From UBA2108 sp002713215 (GTDB lineage Bacteria; Bacteroidota; Bacteroidia; Flavobacteriales_G; Salibacteraceae): a stretch of DNA of 64,000 nucleotides. The notes beneath the pieces were generated by a model. The model did not search any database. It saw only the letters and a list, made by a program, of their open reading frames with translations, and was not told the DNA's origin. Below are positions 35,844 through 45,281 of the stretch, in pieces (positions within the stretch are counted from its first letter, which is position 1; each line of letters starts with the position of its first letter). The translations under genes and the position numbers were made by a program. The stretch lies in the NCBI GenBank assembly GCA_937891015.1, contig CALAPY010000092.1, forward strand, positions 34,299-98,298, written 5' to 3'.

Positions 35844-37322
35844 CTATTCCTTTACCACCCGAAAAACCCGATAGCCCAATTCACTTTCTAGTTGTAATAG
35901 ATATACTCCAGTTGGCAATGGTTTCATATCTACTTGAGAATCGTCGGGATTTAAACTTCCCCGTTTTAATACACGCCCTTTTTGGTCAATAAGCTGGTAG
36001 TGCCAGGCAATATTTTGTTTTTCGGTAAACGAAACGTGTAATTCGTCAACGACTGGATTGGGAAAAACCTTGATATTAACATCAAATGCTCGGGTACGGT
36101 CGATACCCAATCGAATATCATAAACCCTGCTTTTGCATTCGGGACTCATACAGCCGTTGCTATCTACCTTGAGTACCCAAACATCCTGGTTGCTGTTGTC
36201 AGGATTGACATCACCACAAAAAATAAAACCCTTGTCTGAAGTTCGGATAAAATCCCAGAGGTAGTTTTCGGTATCAATCTTCTCGTAAAAATAATTGTGT
36301 TTCCAAACCGTATCTCCGGTGGAGGTCATTCGGGTTAAGGTATAGCTTGTCCAACCATCATTATCGTGTCTACCGATAACATATAATTCATTGCTATCTC
36401 CTTCAATTACCTTGTTGTAGGCAACCCCTTGCATTACACTATCATGGATCTGTCGCCAGATTACATCTCCACGTTTCGGTTCAACCTTAATGATTTGTTT
36501 TTTATAATAGCTATCTCTTTGTTTATATATAAAGGTATCGGTTCCGAATATTAAATTGGAATCTTCTAACACGGATAGTAAGGCTGCGCTACCACCACCA
36601 GTCATGTGATACCTTTTTTCAAATTTGACTTTGGCAGAATCGTCAATACGAGCAATCCAACTTCGAAAAGTACCACCGGTATTTCCTCCTCCTCCCAAAT
36701 AATAATCTCCGTTAGGATGTCGAATTATTGTATAGGCTACTTCTCTTCCTGGGGTATTGATTGCTTTACGCCAAAGTTCATTTCCTTTTTTATCCGTTCG
36801 AATAACAATCGGATCATAATCAGGGTTTCGATTACGACTGCAGATCAACATTAATCCAGAGTCTGGTGTTTCAATAAGTGTTCTGGAAAGCAAATTATGC
36901 ACCGTTGAATCGCTAAAAAACTTCGTCCATAGCGTATCCCCTTTATTATTCAGCTTTATCAACCAACTTTTACTCCTAAATTCCCCTGCACTGTCCCAGT
37001 ATTGGTAGGTTCTAAAATCCAACAAGTCTTTGTCCTTTAAAAGAATCAAATCTCCATTCCTTACCAAGGCGTTTGGGATAGGATAGAGGGTCTGATAAAG
37101 CTTGTTTCCATCTTTGTTTAGAACCAGATAACCTAATTTTTCTGACCCGGAAGTATCAGATCCCCCGGCACTAATCAAATAATTTGAACCAAAGGACCTT
37201 ATTCTGGAACTATACTCTCTTCCGGTTTCAAAATCAAAGACCTTATTGAAATATTGGGCGTTTAAAGTTGTGGTGAGGCCCAAAACCAAAATCAGTAATA
37301 TGTATGAAGGGCTTTTATTCAC
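35844..37322 (-). CDS. T9SS-secreted propeller-like protein
   Basis: A 492-residue secreted protein: signal peptide ending LNAQYF near residue 23, then about 380 residues of repeated strand units (YLVLNKDGNKLYQ, GDTLWTKFFSDS, GNELWRKAI, GDVIWRQIHD, GDTVWKHNY), suggesting a beta-propeller. It ends with an intact type A sorting domain, IKVFPNPVVDELHVSF ... GYRVFRVVKE. It is a tandem paralogue of the neighbouring frameshifted gene, 9 bases away, sharing nearly identical sorting-domain DNA. It overlaps the preceding giant gene by 8 bases, so the cargo genes look co-transcribed. Function unknown; likely surface-attached. Confidence 0.82.
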   Translation of the reverse strand: MNKSPSYILLILVLGLTTTLNAQYFNKVFDFETGREYSSRIRSFGSNYLISAGGSDTSGSEKLGYLVLNKDGNKLYQTLYPIPNALVRNGDLILLKDKDLLDFRTYQYWDSAGEFRSKSWLIKLNNKGDTLWTKFFSDSTVHNLLSRTLIETPDSGLMLICSRNRNPDYDPIVIRTDKKGNELWRKAINTPGREVAYTIIRHPNGDYYLGGGGNTGGTFRSWIARIDDSAKVKFEKRYHMTGGGSAALLSVLEDSNLIFGTDTFIYKQRDSYYKKQIIKVEPKRGDVIWRQIHDSVMQGVAYNKVIEGDSNELYVIGRHDNDGWTSYTLTRMTSTGDTVWKHNYFYEKIDTENYLWDFIRTSDKGFIFCGDVNPDNSNQDVWVLKVDSNGCMSPECKSRVYDIRLGIDRTRAFDVNIKVFPNPVVDELHVSFTEKQNIAWHYQLIDQKGRVLKRGSLNPDDSQVDMKPLPTGVYLLQLESELGYRVFRVVKE

Positions 37323-40300
37323 TGACCACTATATTTTCTTGATGGATCATTTTCTTGTTACTAAACACCTGCAATTTATAGATTCCATTGGTTTTTTGGG
37401 GAATTTGTAATTGGCGATTTCCCTCATCCGATTGGCTGCTTCCTTCCAATATTACCCTTCCCTGCATATCCACAATGCGGTAACGAATTCCTTGATTACT
37501 AGTGTTTATATTCCAGACGAAATGGAAACTTCCCCCGTTGGGGTTGGGGTAGACCGTAAAGCCACTGCTGTTTCCTTCTTCAGGGGTTTCCAACAACGGT
37601 GTTTCTTCGGATCGGGAAGCGTCGCCGGGAATTTCTTCGGTATAGCGGTCGAGTACTTCATAGGTGATTAAACTCATAACATTTCGTGCCAGGCCATAGC
37701 CAAAATGGGTGGTGTCGGTAGCCAGGCTATCGAAAAGTGTACTGTCTCCATAGAGCACGGGTAGGCTATCACCGTTGGATTCCATGTTGTGGAGTTTTTG
37801 TAATACCATTGCTAGTCCCTTGTATTCGTCATCGTCATCCAGCTCATCTATTTTCGCCTGGGCGCTACTAAAGTCACCATCTTGCCAATAGGCCTTAACC
37901 AGCATGTTTTTGGTTTGAGCGGCAAAAGGATGGTAGTTGTCGTAGTCTTCCAGGTAAGAAATCATGGAATCGAGCGGGTTGGGGTTTCCGCTACTGGTAT
38001 CGAAGGCAAACAATCGAAGAATTTCGTTGAGGTAAAGCTCTGTCCGGGTTTGATGATAGATGGTATCCAGTTCCAGGCTATCGCGTAAGGATATTCCTCC
38101 TTGCAAATCAATCAGGTCTTCGATTTGGGTGGTACTTAATATATGGCCCAGGTTGGAAAGTTGGTCGGCCTGGCCTACACTTAAAGGAGAGCTTTGTTCC
38201 AAAATGTAATACAAATCACTGGCATCTAAGGCCGGGTTTCTGTTGATACAAGCCGTCAATACCGCATCACTCAGGTAGGGAATGTAATTGTCCAACTCGG
38301 TTTTTACCTCATCGGAACTGTTTAAGGCATCGTTGACGTAGTTTACCCGGCTAGTGGTATTTCCCCCATCTACGTTGTTGTTCCAGGCCATTATGGCTAC
38401 GGTTCGGTCCGATTTGCTGTTGCTATACCCATCTGTAGCAATGCCCAGTTTGGTTCCGAAACCACCAGAACCGGTTCCCACGGTGGTTATTCGGGAAGGA
38501 CAAGAAGTAACAGTATCATAGTCAATAGCACAATCATTCGTTTGGATTTTTTGGGTAGTATAACAATCGGGTTTAAGTCTTACGCCCGAAGTTGTACTAT
38601 GATGACTGTAAAGCATTTTACCGGGGTAACCCGTATACAAATTATAATCATCCTCACTGGCATTACAGGTTTGGCTAAACTCATTTCCTGCAGGCAATTC
38701 ATCTGCGTTTAGAGCCGAAACGTTGCATTTTCCCTGCTTCTCATTGATCATCCCCGAAGCCACATAAATATCGCCCTTGTGGAGGTCATCGATAAAGTCG
38801 TTGCATTTGTAAGTCAGGCCCCGGTTCGATTTTCCGGTTTTACCGCTGGTATAAACTCCAATATCGTGGTCTTCAAAATCGTTGTTGTATACCTCCGCTC
38901 CATGAGCACCCAGGTCGGCGGTTATTACTCCCACCGAACCTGAACCGTAGGTGTTTTCGGTGATTTCCACCCCAGTTGAGGCTTCTAGCCAGGAACCATA
39001 GGTACTACTTCCATCGAACTGGTTGTTGCTAATGGAAATTGTAATATCGTGTGCCTTGGTAATGGAACCAATCCAGGTATCCGTAAAGGTATTGTTTCGG
39101 ATTTTTACATTGGTACCAAATAGTTTGGTTACCTGGCCGGTTACTATTCCCTTGCTCATGTGGTCGAAGGTATTGCCTGAGATTTTAGTATTGGCATCGT
39201 GTTCCAGTATAGCTATTCCTCGTTGGTTTCGGTTGAGCATAGGGTAGGCTGAGTTCTTAAAAGTACTGCTGGCAATGTCTACACCGTGAACATCATGAAA
39301 GGTGATCATGGGGTTGTATGGGTCGTTGCCTGAAAAGAAATAACTGGAATCGTTTTCAAAGGTACAGCCCAAAACAAGGGAAAGATCGTCGAAATATTGT
39401 TGCGTTGAAGGATTTAAATTCCTGAATGCCTTAAATTCCAAGGATTGTTGGTTGTTTAAAAAGTGAGAGGTACGTGCCTCAATAATTCCTCCTGTTTTGG
39501 ACCAATCGCCCAACTTTCGGTTTACTATTCCCTTTTCAGCATTACTAATGGTAGCATTGAGCAGTTCAACCTTACCACTGAAGGGACGGCTAAAGCTGGG
39601 ATCGTTTTGATTCTGGTTGATTAACCTTTCTCCCCAAACCTGTATGCCTTTCCACCGGGTTCCACAGCCGTTGGTTACCTTAGAGTTTTCAATGTTCAAT
39701 TCACCGCTATTTTCTATAATAATGCTTTTTCCCTTAGCCATATAAAGGGTAACACTATCGTTGGGTCCTCCTATATTAAGTGTAGCACCCGGTTTAATGA
39801 TAATGTCTCCTTTAAAAAACATATCTCCCATAATGTTTGTTGTTCCTGTTATGGGCCATTCGCTGTGTACGGGTTCCATCAGGTCCGCCATCCATATTCC
39901 CCGACCAAAGGTCGCAGCAATCAATTTGTTGCGACATTGATCAATATGTAGGTTGTTAATGATGGTGCGTGGTAAACCATTACTAAAACATATCCAATTG
40001 GTATCCGACATGGAATTCGTTTTGGTAAATACTCCTCCATCGGTTGCCAGGTAGAAGCGGTTGTTGTCTTGGTCGAAGAGGATTTTATTTATTGGAATTT
40101 CCGGTAGGTCAAAACTCATGTTGGTCCAGGTCATAGTACTGGTGTTGGTGTCCCAGGACCCGGCGTAAACTCGTTTTAAGGTATCCCAGTTAGCAAAAGT
40201 GACCCATATTTTGTTTTCATTGTCAGGATCTACTTCTATATCCGATACTTGATTGTATCTAACTGCAGTTAACCCAGCAGTAATATCATTCAGCACCTTG

Positions 40301-42303
40301 GTGATTACGTTGTAACGGAACAGTATTTTTTCAATCGTACCATTCAATAGTCTTCTTTCAATGGCCGTATATATAACGTCCCTGTTTTTGGTGGATGTGG
40401 CAATTTCTGCGATGTGAGGTTTTCCGTTACCTGCCATATCCTTATTTAATATTTGAATGTGGGAGTTTTGTTGATCTTTCCATCTCCTACTCATTATGTT
40501 ATTATTATCATCCGAGAAATAAATGATGGAGTCATTGTAAGGATCGAACTTAAGGACTGCATCCTCACCATAGCCATTATATTTGGCATTATTCAGAGGT
40601 ACCACTGCGTCGGTTTTTGGATTCCAGTAACTCACCCTATTGTTACGGCTTAAGAAAACCACTTCTTCCATATTGGGAGAAACCTCTACAATTTGCCCAT
40701 CGTTTGGAGGAGCTGTTCCAATGTGACGCCAACGATCTTCATCAATAGATTTTACGTACGATCCGTTGTCGTGCGATCCATAAACAATATCCCCGTTCAA
40801 GTTTAGCGTTCTCACCTGAAATGCCTGGGTTATGTTCATGCCTTTTCCATTAAGCGTGGTCCAACCTGCGGAGGAGGTATCGGTTCCTCCGCTGTTGTAC
40901 GATATTGAAATTCCTCCATCGTGTCCACATAGAATAATGGCATCGTTACTGTCTGTATGGGTACTCGGTTTTATGATTTTTAGATCCCTAATGTCATCAT
41001 GAAGATTGAAATCTCTGTCATAGGTATAAATTCGCTTTTTTCGACGCAAATGCACCCCACCTACATATACTTCGGTTTCATCGGTAGGTGAAACGACAAA
41101 TTCGAGTATCTGCCTATTGACATCAGCGTCGTTTTTACCATCAGTAAAAGGAGTGTCGAAATAGTATGGTGTTATTACAGTTCCCGCACTATCCGTACTC
41201 TGTTTTACAATTTGCAGCCGCCCATCACTAAGTTTATACAACGAATAAACATGATTCGGTTTATCTGCGCAAAAATCAATTCCAACGCTAATTGCATTAT
41301 TCAAAATGCCCGATGGAGTTATTATCGATTGGTCGGAATACTGACCATTGGAAAGCTTTATTCTATAAACCCGGGCGCTCAAAGCACCTTGCCAGGTATG
41401 TACTTCGTAGGTGGTTGCATACAACAAATTGGCATCATTGGGATCCATTTTTAAATCCATTAATCGGTAATTCTGTTGGCCGGTTCCCCATATTCTTGAC
41501 CAGGTAACACCATCATCAAGTGAAACCAGTAAGCTGTCATCAACGGCAGCATAAACCCGACCCGATGTAGTATGATCAAATGCAAATGCTTCTACTACTC
41601 CTGTGCCATAACCCGAGGAAACTACTCCGAAATCTAAGTGAGACCACCATTCTCCTTTTGTCGTACTCTTGAGGTAACCATTAGCTTCGCTTGCCCCGTA
41701 ACGCAAATTTTTACCGGTAAAACCAGCTCCTGCCAGCACAATAGTAGGGTCGAATGGAGAAACTTCGATACAGTTAATTCCTAAACCAAACTCTCCGAGT
41801 GCATCAGTGGTATTGGTCCAGTTTACACCACCATCCACAGTTCTAAAAATTCCAGCAGAAGCCGATCCAGCTAAGATAGTATCTATGATACCGTTGTTCT
41901 CCCAGGCTGCAACAGCCCCAACCATTCCCATAAACCCTCTGTTCAACATACTGGGGTCATTGCTTTTAAAGGGATTCTCTAAAGGGCCCAATGGTTCCCA
42001 TTGGTTGCCTTGGGTACAGGACAAATAAGGTATAGCGTCGTCCATCTTCTGCATACCACTGGCTGGTGTACCTTCAGCACCAACCCTGCCTCTCCAAAAA
42101 CTAACAAAATGCAACTGGTGTTTTAATGCGCCTTCGGGTTCCAGGGTATCTTCTTCGTCCAGGCTGTCCAATTCGTTTTGTAGGTATTCGTCGAATGCGG
42201 CAATATCTACATTGGGGTTTAGCATAGAAAGTGAGGTGTCCTGCGCAAATACCGTTACACCAATACTTAAAGCAATACACAATAAAAACTTTGACTTTTT
42301 CAT
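37315..42303 (-). CDS. Giant T9SS protein: BNR-type propeller plus beta-helix
   Basis: A 1662-residue secreted protein. From the ATG at 42303 it has a clean signal peptide MKKSKFLLCIALSIGVTVFAQ; an earlier in-frame ATG at 42321 is less likely. Residues about 80-870 carry sortilin/BNR-like repeats (GIFRTVDGGVNWTNTTDALG, YLKSTTKGEWWSHLDFG, SLDDGVTWSRIWG, GGVFTKTNSMSDT). Residues about 880-1230 read as a right-handed beta-helix with repeated ITISISNNQFDGS and KISGNTFDHMSKGIVTG units. A helical region (about 1370-1530) precedes the T9SS sorting domain, FTVYPNPNGGSFHFVW ... GIYKLQVFSNKKMI. Probably a surface glycan-binding or degrading protein, but no catalytic site is recognised. Confidence 0.85.
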   Translation of the reverse strand: MKKSKFLLCIALSIGVTVFAQDTSLSMLNPNVDIAAFDEYLQNELDSLDEEDTLEPEGALKHQLHFVSFWRGRVGAEGTPASGMQKMDDAIPYLSCTQGNQWEPLGPLENPFKSNDPSMLNRGFMGMVGAVAAWENNGIIDTILAGSASAGIFRTVDGGVNWTNTTDALGEFGLGINCIEVSPFDPTIVLAGAGFTGKNLRYGASEANGYLKSTTKGEWWSHLDFGVVSSGYGTGVVEAFAFDHTTSGRVYAAVDDSLLVSLDDGVTWSRIWGTGQQNYRLMDLKMDPNDANLLYATTYEVHTWQGALSARVYRIKLSNGQYSDQSIITPSGILNNAISVGIDFCADKPNHVYSLYKLSDGRLQIVKQSTDSAGTVITPYYFDTPFTDGKNDADVNRQILEFVVSPTDETEVYVGGVHLRRKKRIYTYDRDFNLHDDIRDLKIIKPSTHTDSNDAIILCGHDGGISISYNSGGTDTSSAGWTTLNGKGMNITQAFQVRTLNLNGDIVYGSHDNGSYVKSIDEDRWRHIGTAPPNDGQIVEVSPNMEEVVFLSRNNRVSYWNPKTDAVVPLNNAKYNGYGEDAVLKFDPYNDSIIYFSDDNNNIMSRRWKDQQNSHIQILNKDMAGNGKPHIAEIATSTKNRDVIYTAIERRLLNGTIEKILFRYNVITKVLNDITAGLTAVRYNQVSDIEVDPDNENKIWVTFANWDTLKRVYAGSWDTNTSTMTWTNMSFDLPEIPINKILFDQDNNRFYLATDGGVFTKTNSMSDTNWICFSNGLPRTIINNLHIDQCRNKLIAATFGRGIWMADLMEPVHSEWPITGTTNIMGDMFFKGDIIIKPGATLNIGGPNDSVTLYMAKGKSIIIENSGELNIENSKVTNGCGTRWKGIQVWGERLINQNQNDPSFSRPFSGKVELLNATISNAEKGIVNRKLGDWSKTGGIIEARTSHFLNNQQSLEFKAFRNLNPSTQQYFDDLSLVLGCTFENDSSYFFSGNDPYNPMITFHDVHGVDIASSTFKNSAYPMLNRNQRGIAILEHDANTKISGNTFDHMSKGIVTGQVTKLFGTNVKIRNNTFTDTWIGSITKAHDITISISNNQFDGSSTYGSWLEASTGVEITENTYGSGSVGVITADLGAHGAEVYNNDFEDHDIGVYTSGKTGKSNRGLTYKCNDFIDDLHKGDIYVASGMINEKQGKCNVSALNADELPAGNEFSQTCNASEDDYNLYTGYPGKMLYSHHSTTSGVRLKPDCYTTQKIQTNDCAIDYDTVTSCPSRITTVGTGSGGFGTKLGIATDGYSNSKSDRTVAIMAWNNNVDGGNTTSRVNYVNDALNSSDEVKTELDNYIPYLSDAVLTACINRNPALDASDLYYILEQSSPLSVGQADQLSNLGHILSTTQIEDLIDLQGGISLRDSLELDTIYHQTRTELYLNEILRLFAFDTSSGNPNPLDSMISYLEDYDNYHPFAAQTKNMLVKAYWQDGDFSSAQAKIDELDDDDEYKGLAMVLQKLHNMESNGDSLPVLYGDSTLFDSLATDTTHFGYGLARNVMSLITYEVLDRYTEEIPGDASRSEETPLLETPEEGNSSGFTVYPNPNGGSFHFVWNINTSNQGIRYRIVDMQGRVILEGSSQSDEGNRQLQIPQKTNGIYKLQVFSNKKMIHQENIVVSE

Positions 42304-42321
42304 AATTATGGACTTTAACAT

Positions 42322-42662
42322 TATTAGTTCACTTATCTAAGTGACTAATAATCAATTAATACAGATACTTTCCAAAGCTTTAAACTATTTGCCATAATTA
42401 CAATAGGGGAATACCCCTCATTTTTCTAAGTGGTTGTTTATAAAAAAGCATCCGGTAATAAGGTTTTCATCTTAATAATCAAACCCTTACGTTACCTTTC
42501 CTAGTTCTAAATTACAACCAACAAGTTCAAGTTTTGGAATATTAAAACAACGAATAAAATCAATGTGGTTTATGCTATTTACGCATAAAGTACCTTAGTT
42601 AATTATTTTTATTTGCTTCTACCTATTGCATTAGTATAGAAAACTTTCTACATTTAACTATT
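42322..42662. promoter_or_regulatory. Divergent regulatory region with two inverted repeats
   Basis: AT-rich spacer between the giant T9SS gene (minus) and the XRE regulator (plus). It contains AGGGG-AATA-CCCCT (42405-42418) and, nearer the regulator, TTTATGC (42569-42575) with GCATAAA (42583-42589), a perfect 7-base inverted repeat with 14-base centre spacing, a plausible operator for the dimeric HTH protein. A TACATTTA box, one mismatch from the -7 consensus, is about 10 bases before the regulator ATG. No gene is seen in it. Confidence 0.4.
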
Positions 42663-43112
42663 ATGACTCATTGGGGGATTCAATTGAAAAAATTGAGGAA
42701 TAAAATGGGATGGAGTCAACGTTATCTAGCTGATTGTTCATCTATGACCCAATCGGCTATTGCCCGGCTAGAATCTGGTAAACACCAATTTACCCAAAAG
42801 ACCATTTATGCGCTGGCAAAATCCTTCGATATGGATACGTTGAAATTTGTATTCTACCTTATGGGTGTAAGGAAAGAAAAAGAACAATTGCTTATGGAGC
42901 ATAATATGATTCAGCAATTTGCCATGCTCTATAACTATGCCCGACAGGTAACAGAACTATACGACGACATCATTAAAAACGAACATCAAATTCTAAACAA
43001 CATAGAAAGAGACCGTGCATACTACATAAAAGAATGGGTACTAATTGGTCATAAGTGTTACAAGCAAGAAAAGGAAATTGAGCTTTTAAAAAGTCAACTT
43101 AAACGGGTTTAG
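42663..43112 (+). CDS. XRE-family helix-turn-helix regulator
   Basis: DNA-binding protein of 149 residues. Residues about 6-60 form a Cro/CI-type HTH: IQLKKLRNKMGWSQRYLADCSSMTQSAIARLESGKHQFTQKTIYALAKSF, with the turn at LADCSSMTQ and recognition helix QSAIARLESG. The C-terminal about 85 residues are helical and charged with coiled-coil character (EHQILNNIERDRAYYIKE, KQEKEIELLKSQLKRV), probably for dimerisation. Located beside an inverted repeat and divergent from the T9SS cluster, it could control that cluster or itself; that is inference. No phage genes are nearby. Confidence 0.85.
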   Translation: MTHWGIQLKKLRNKMGWSQRYLADCSSMTQSAIARLESGKHQFTQKTIYALAKSFDMDTLKFVFYLMGVRKEKEQLLMEHNMIQQFAMLYNYARQVTELYDDIIKNEHQILNNIERDRAYYIKEWVLIGHKCYKQEKEIELLKSQLKRV

Positions 43113-43191
43113 GGTTTTGGATATTAGGGCTTAGATATTTATTCCCAATGCAATTACATCCAATATCGACCATCCAGCATCAAATAATGGA

Positions 43192-44031
43192 TTACTTGCT
43201 CTGCTTAGAACCATCTTCGTTATATCCTTCGGGTACTCCAATGGCATCTACGGGTGGACAGTTCTTTTGTCGGTAGGGCTGGCAAAGCATAAATCGAAGG
43301 GAAAAAGTAAGCGGCCAATAATGACTATTGAAATAAGGCATATCCGCCCGTCCGTTATTCCACGTATATAGATTTAGAATGGGAACTTCTATGGTAGGTA
43401 TTACAATCAGTTTATTATTTGATCTAATCCCCCACCCTAGTTTGTAATACAAATACCCGTGTATTTTGTCGGATGTTTTTTCCTGAACTCCAGGAACACT
43501 GTGCGTATATGATCTTTTACTTATGATGGCATAACTGGCATTTAATCCTAGTGTGTGTTGCAAAAATGTTTTATCGGATAGTTTATTTCGTCCGTTTAGT
43601 TCAACGTGCATCCCAAGAAAATGATCGGAAAAAGTGTTTTCTCCAGTGTTATAGGTTGTTGCATTTCCAGCCTGTACAATTTGATCGGTGTAGGTTTCGG
43701 TTCCCTGTAACCATCTATACGTTAATCCATAGTTCCAATACCTAAAAAAATAAAAATTGTTGATCATGTGATACCTGCCCAACGCTGCATAAGCGCCCAA
43801 TTTTCCATTTTGTTTAGGAAGTGTTCGGTACAGTGTATCGGCAACCTGGCTCCCGTCAATTTCCTTTTTATTAACCAGTGGTAAGGTGTAGTTGGCGCCC
43901 AAATCAAAATACCAAAACTTCTTTTCGTAACGGGGTTGCTGAGGAAAAGCATCCTTGTTTTTTCGGCCATATCCCTGACCAAACAAGGAGAATGATAGGA
44001 AGATTAAGAGAGCAGCAATACCAAATTTCAT
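43192..44031 (-). CDS. Predicted outer-membrane beta-barrel protein
   Basis: A 279-residue protein from the ATG at 44031 (signal peptide MKFGIAALLIFLSFSLFGQG); a longer ORF from 44076 lacks a credible signal. After a basic linker come amphipathic strands rich in Tyr/Trp (KFWYFDLGANYTLPLV, FYFFRYWNYGLTYRWLQG, GYLYYKLGWGIRSNN, YWPLTFSLRFMLCQP), the pattern of a small outer-membrane barrel. I do not recognise a family. It converges on the regulator gene across an 80-base spacer containing degenerate GGATATT-type repeats. Confidence 0.7.
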   Translation of the reverse strand: MKFGIAALLIFLSFSLFGQGYGRKNKDAFPQQPRYEKKFWYFDLGANYTLPLVNKKEIDGSQVADTLYRTLPKQNGKLGAYAALGRYHMINNFYFFRYWNYGLTYRWLQGTETYTDQIVQAGNATTYNTGENTFSDHFLGMHVELNGRNKLSDKTFLQHTLGLNASYAIISKRSYTHSVPGVQEKTSDKIHGYLYYKLGWGIRSNNKLIVIPTIEVPILNLYTWNNGRADMPYFNSHYWPLTFSLRFMLCQPYRQKNCPPVDAIGVPEGYNEDGSKQSK

Positions 44032-44172
44032 ATTTACAAAATTATCCAGTTGAGCTTCAATAAATGAAATAGGCAAAAGCTTTTTAACTGTTGCATTGTT
44101 TATACTACTATACCCAAACTACGCAATAAGAATTGGGTTGCACGCACTCCGTATGACAACTACATTTAAATT

Positions 44173-44180
44173 TATTTTTG
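44173..44180 (+). promoter_or_regulatory. -7 promoter box for plsC
   Basis: TATTTTTG followed by CCGGG, an exact TAnnTTTG match, ending 6 bases before the ATG at 44187. This makes the TTG at 44178 an unlikely start and the transcript nearly leaderless. Confidence 0.5.
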
Positions 44181-44186
44181 CCGGGT

Positions 44187-44936
44187 ATGATGGAAATCAT
44201 AAAGAGACCCTTTATTGTTCTTTGGAAAACCTGGTTTTTTCTGATGTTCCTGATTTCAGGACTGGTTTTGTTCCTGATTTTTAAATGGTACCTGCACAAG
44301 GGGAAAAACAAACAATCACTTACTCTACTGCGTCGATGGGGAATTTTTGTTCAATACACCACCGGAATTATTCTACGTACCAAGGGCAGGAAAAACTTTC
44401 CAAAAGCACCATACATTGTTGTATCCAACCACAGCTCTTACCTTGATATTGTACTTATGTTTAGTGTGGTTCCCGATTATTTTGCTTTTTTAGGTAAGGC
44501 AGAATTAGAAAACTGGCCCATTGTAAACATCTTCTTTAAATCGGGAATGCAAATCTCAGTTCCCAGAGGAAGCCGAAAAGGATCTCATGAAGCTTATACC
44601 AAATCTAAAAAAGCACTTGAGGAAGGAACATCCCTGGTCATTTTTCCTGAAGCCACCATCCCTACTCATGTTCCCCGCATGAAATCTTTTAAAAATGGTG
44701 CGTTTAAATTAGCAATTGAATCCGGTGTCCCTATTGTTCCTATTTGCTTTCCATACAATTACAAGCGAATGATGAATGGTGGATTTTTAAAAGCCATTGC
44801 CAGTCCCGGACTTGCCCCCGCACTGGTACATTCACCCATAGAAACAACTGGTATGAGCGAAGAGGATATTGTACCTTTGCGCCAGCAAGTTTTTAAAATA
44901 ATAGAAAAAGATCTTAACAGCTATGGAAATAAATAA
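44187..44936 (+). CDS. plsC: 1-acyl-sn-glycerol-3-phosphate acyltransferase (PlsC family)
   Basis: Membrane-bound acyltransferase making phosphatidic acid from lysophosphatidic acid. From the ATG at 44187 it has 249 residues (an ATG at 44190 is equally possible). An N-terminal membrane helix lies near residues 13-35. The HX4D active site NHSSYLDIVLMF is near residue 80, and the substrate-binding segments VPRGSRKGS and FPEATIPTH (block III) follow, with VPIVPICFP near 190. Length is normal. It overlaps gatC by 14 bases, so the two are co-expressed. Confidence 0.9.
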   Translation: MMEIIKRPFIVLWKTWFFLMFLISGLVLFLIFKWYLHKGKNKQSLTLLRRWGIFVQYTTGIILRTKGRKNFPKAPYIVVSNHSSYLDIVLMFSVVPDYFAFLGKAELENWPIVNIFFKSGMQISVPRGSRKGSHEAYTKSKKALEEGTSLVIFPEATIPTHVPRMKSFKNGAFKLAIESGVPIVPICFPYNYKRMMNGGFLKAIASPGLAPALVHSPIETTGMSEEDIVPLRQQVFKIIEKDLNSYGNK

Positions 44937-45216
44937 CGACCTGATCGATAAACTGTCGGCACTGGCAAAGCTTGAATTTGAAGGTGAAGACAAGGAAGTT
45001 ATTAAAGCCGATTTAACCAAAATGTTGGGTTTTGTAGAAAAACTGAACAACGTGGATACTGAGGGTGTTGAACCATTGATCTACATGACCGACGAAGAAA
45101 GTGTAATGCGTGAAGATGTTGCTCAATCGGTAATTTCGCAGGAAGAGGCACTTAAAAATGCTCCTCAAAAAGACAGCTATTATTTTAAAGTTCCTAAGGT
45201 ATTGAAGAAAGGATGA
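44923..45216 (+). CDS. gatC: Asp/Glu-tRNA amidotransferase subunit C
   Basis: Small subunit that stabilises the GatAB amidotransferase, which converts misacylated Glu-tRNA-Gln or Asp-tRNA-Asn. The 97 residues start LIDKLSALAKLEFEGED and contain MLGFVEKLNNVDTEGVEPLIYM (the GatC helix-linker signature) and, near the C-terminus, DVAQSV ... ALKNAPQKDSYYFKVPKVL, typical of GatC. Overlaps plsC by 14 bases. gatA and gatB are not in the window. Confidence 0.93.
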   Translation: MEINNDLIDKLSALAKLEFEGEDKEVIKADLTKMLGFVEKLNNVDTEGVEPLIYMTDEESVMREDVAQSVISQEEALKNAPQKDSYYFKVPKVLKKG

Positions 45217-45281
45217 TTTTGGGTGTTGGATTTTGGATGTTGGATGGTTGATATCCAAAAACGAAAATCAAATATCCATTA

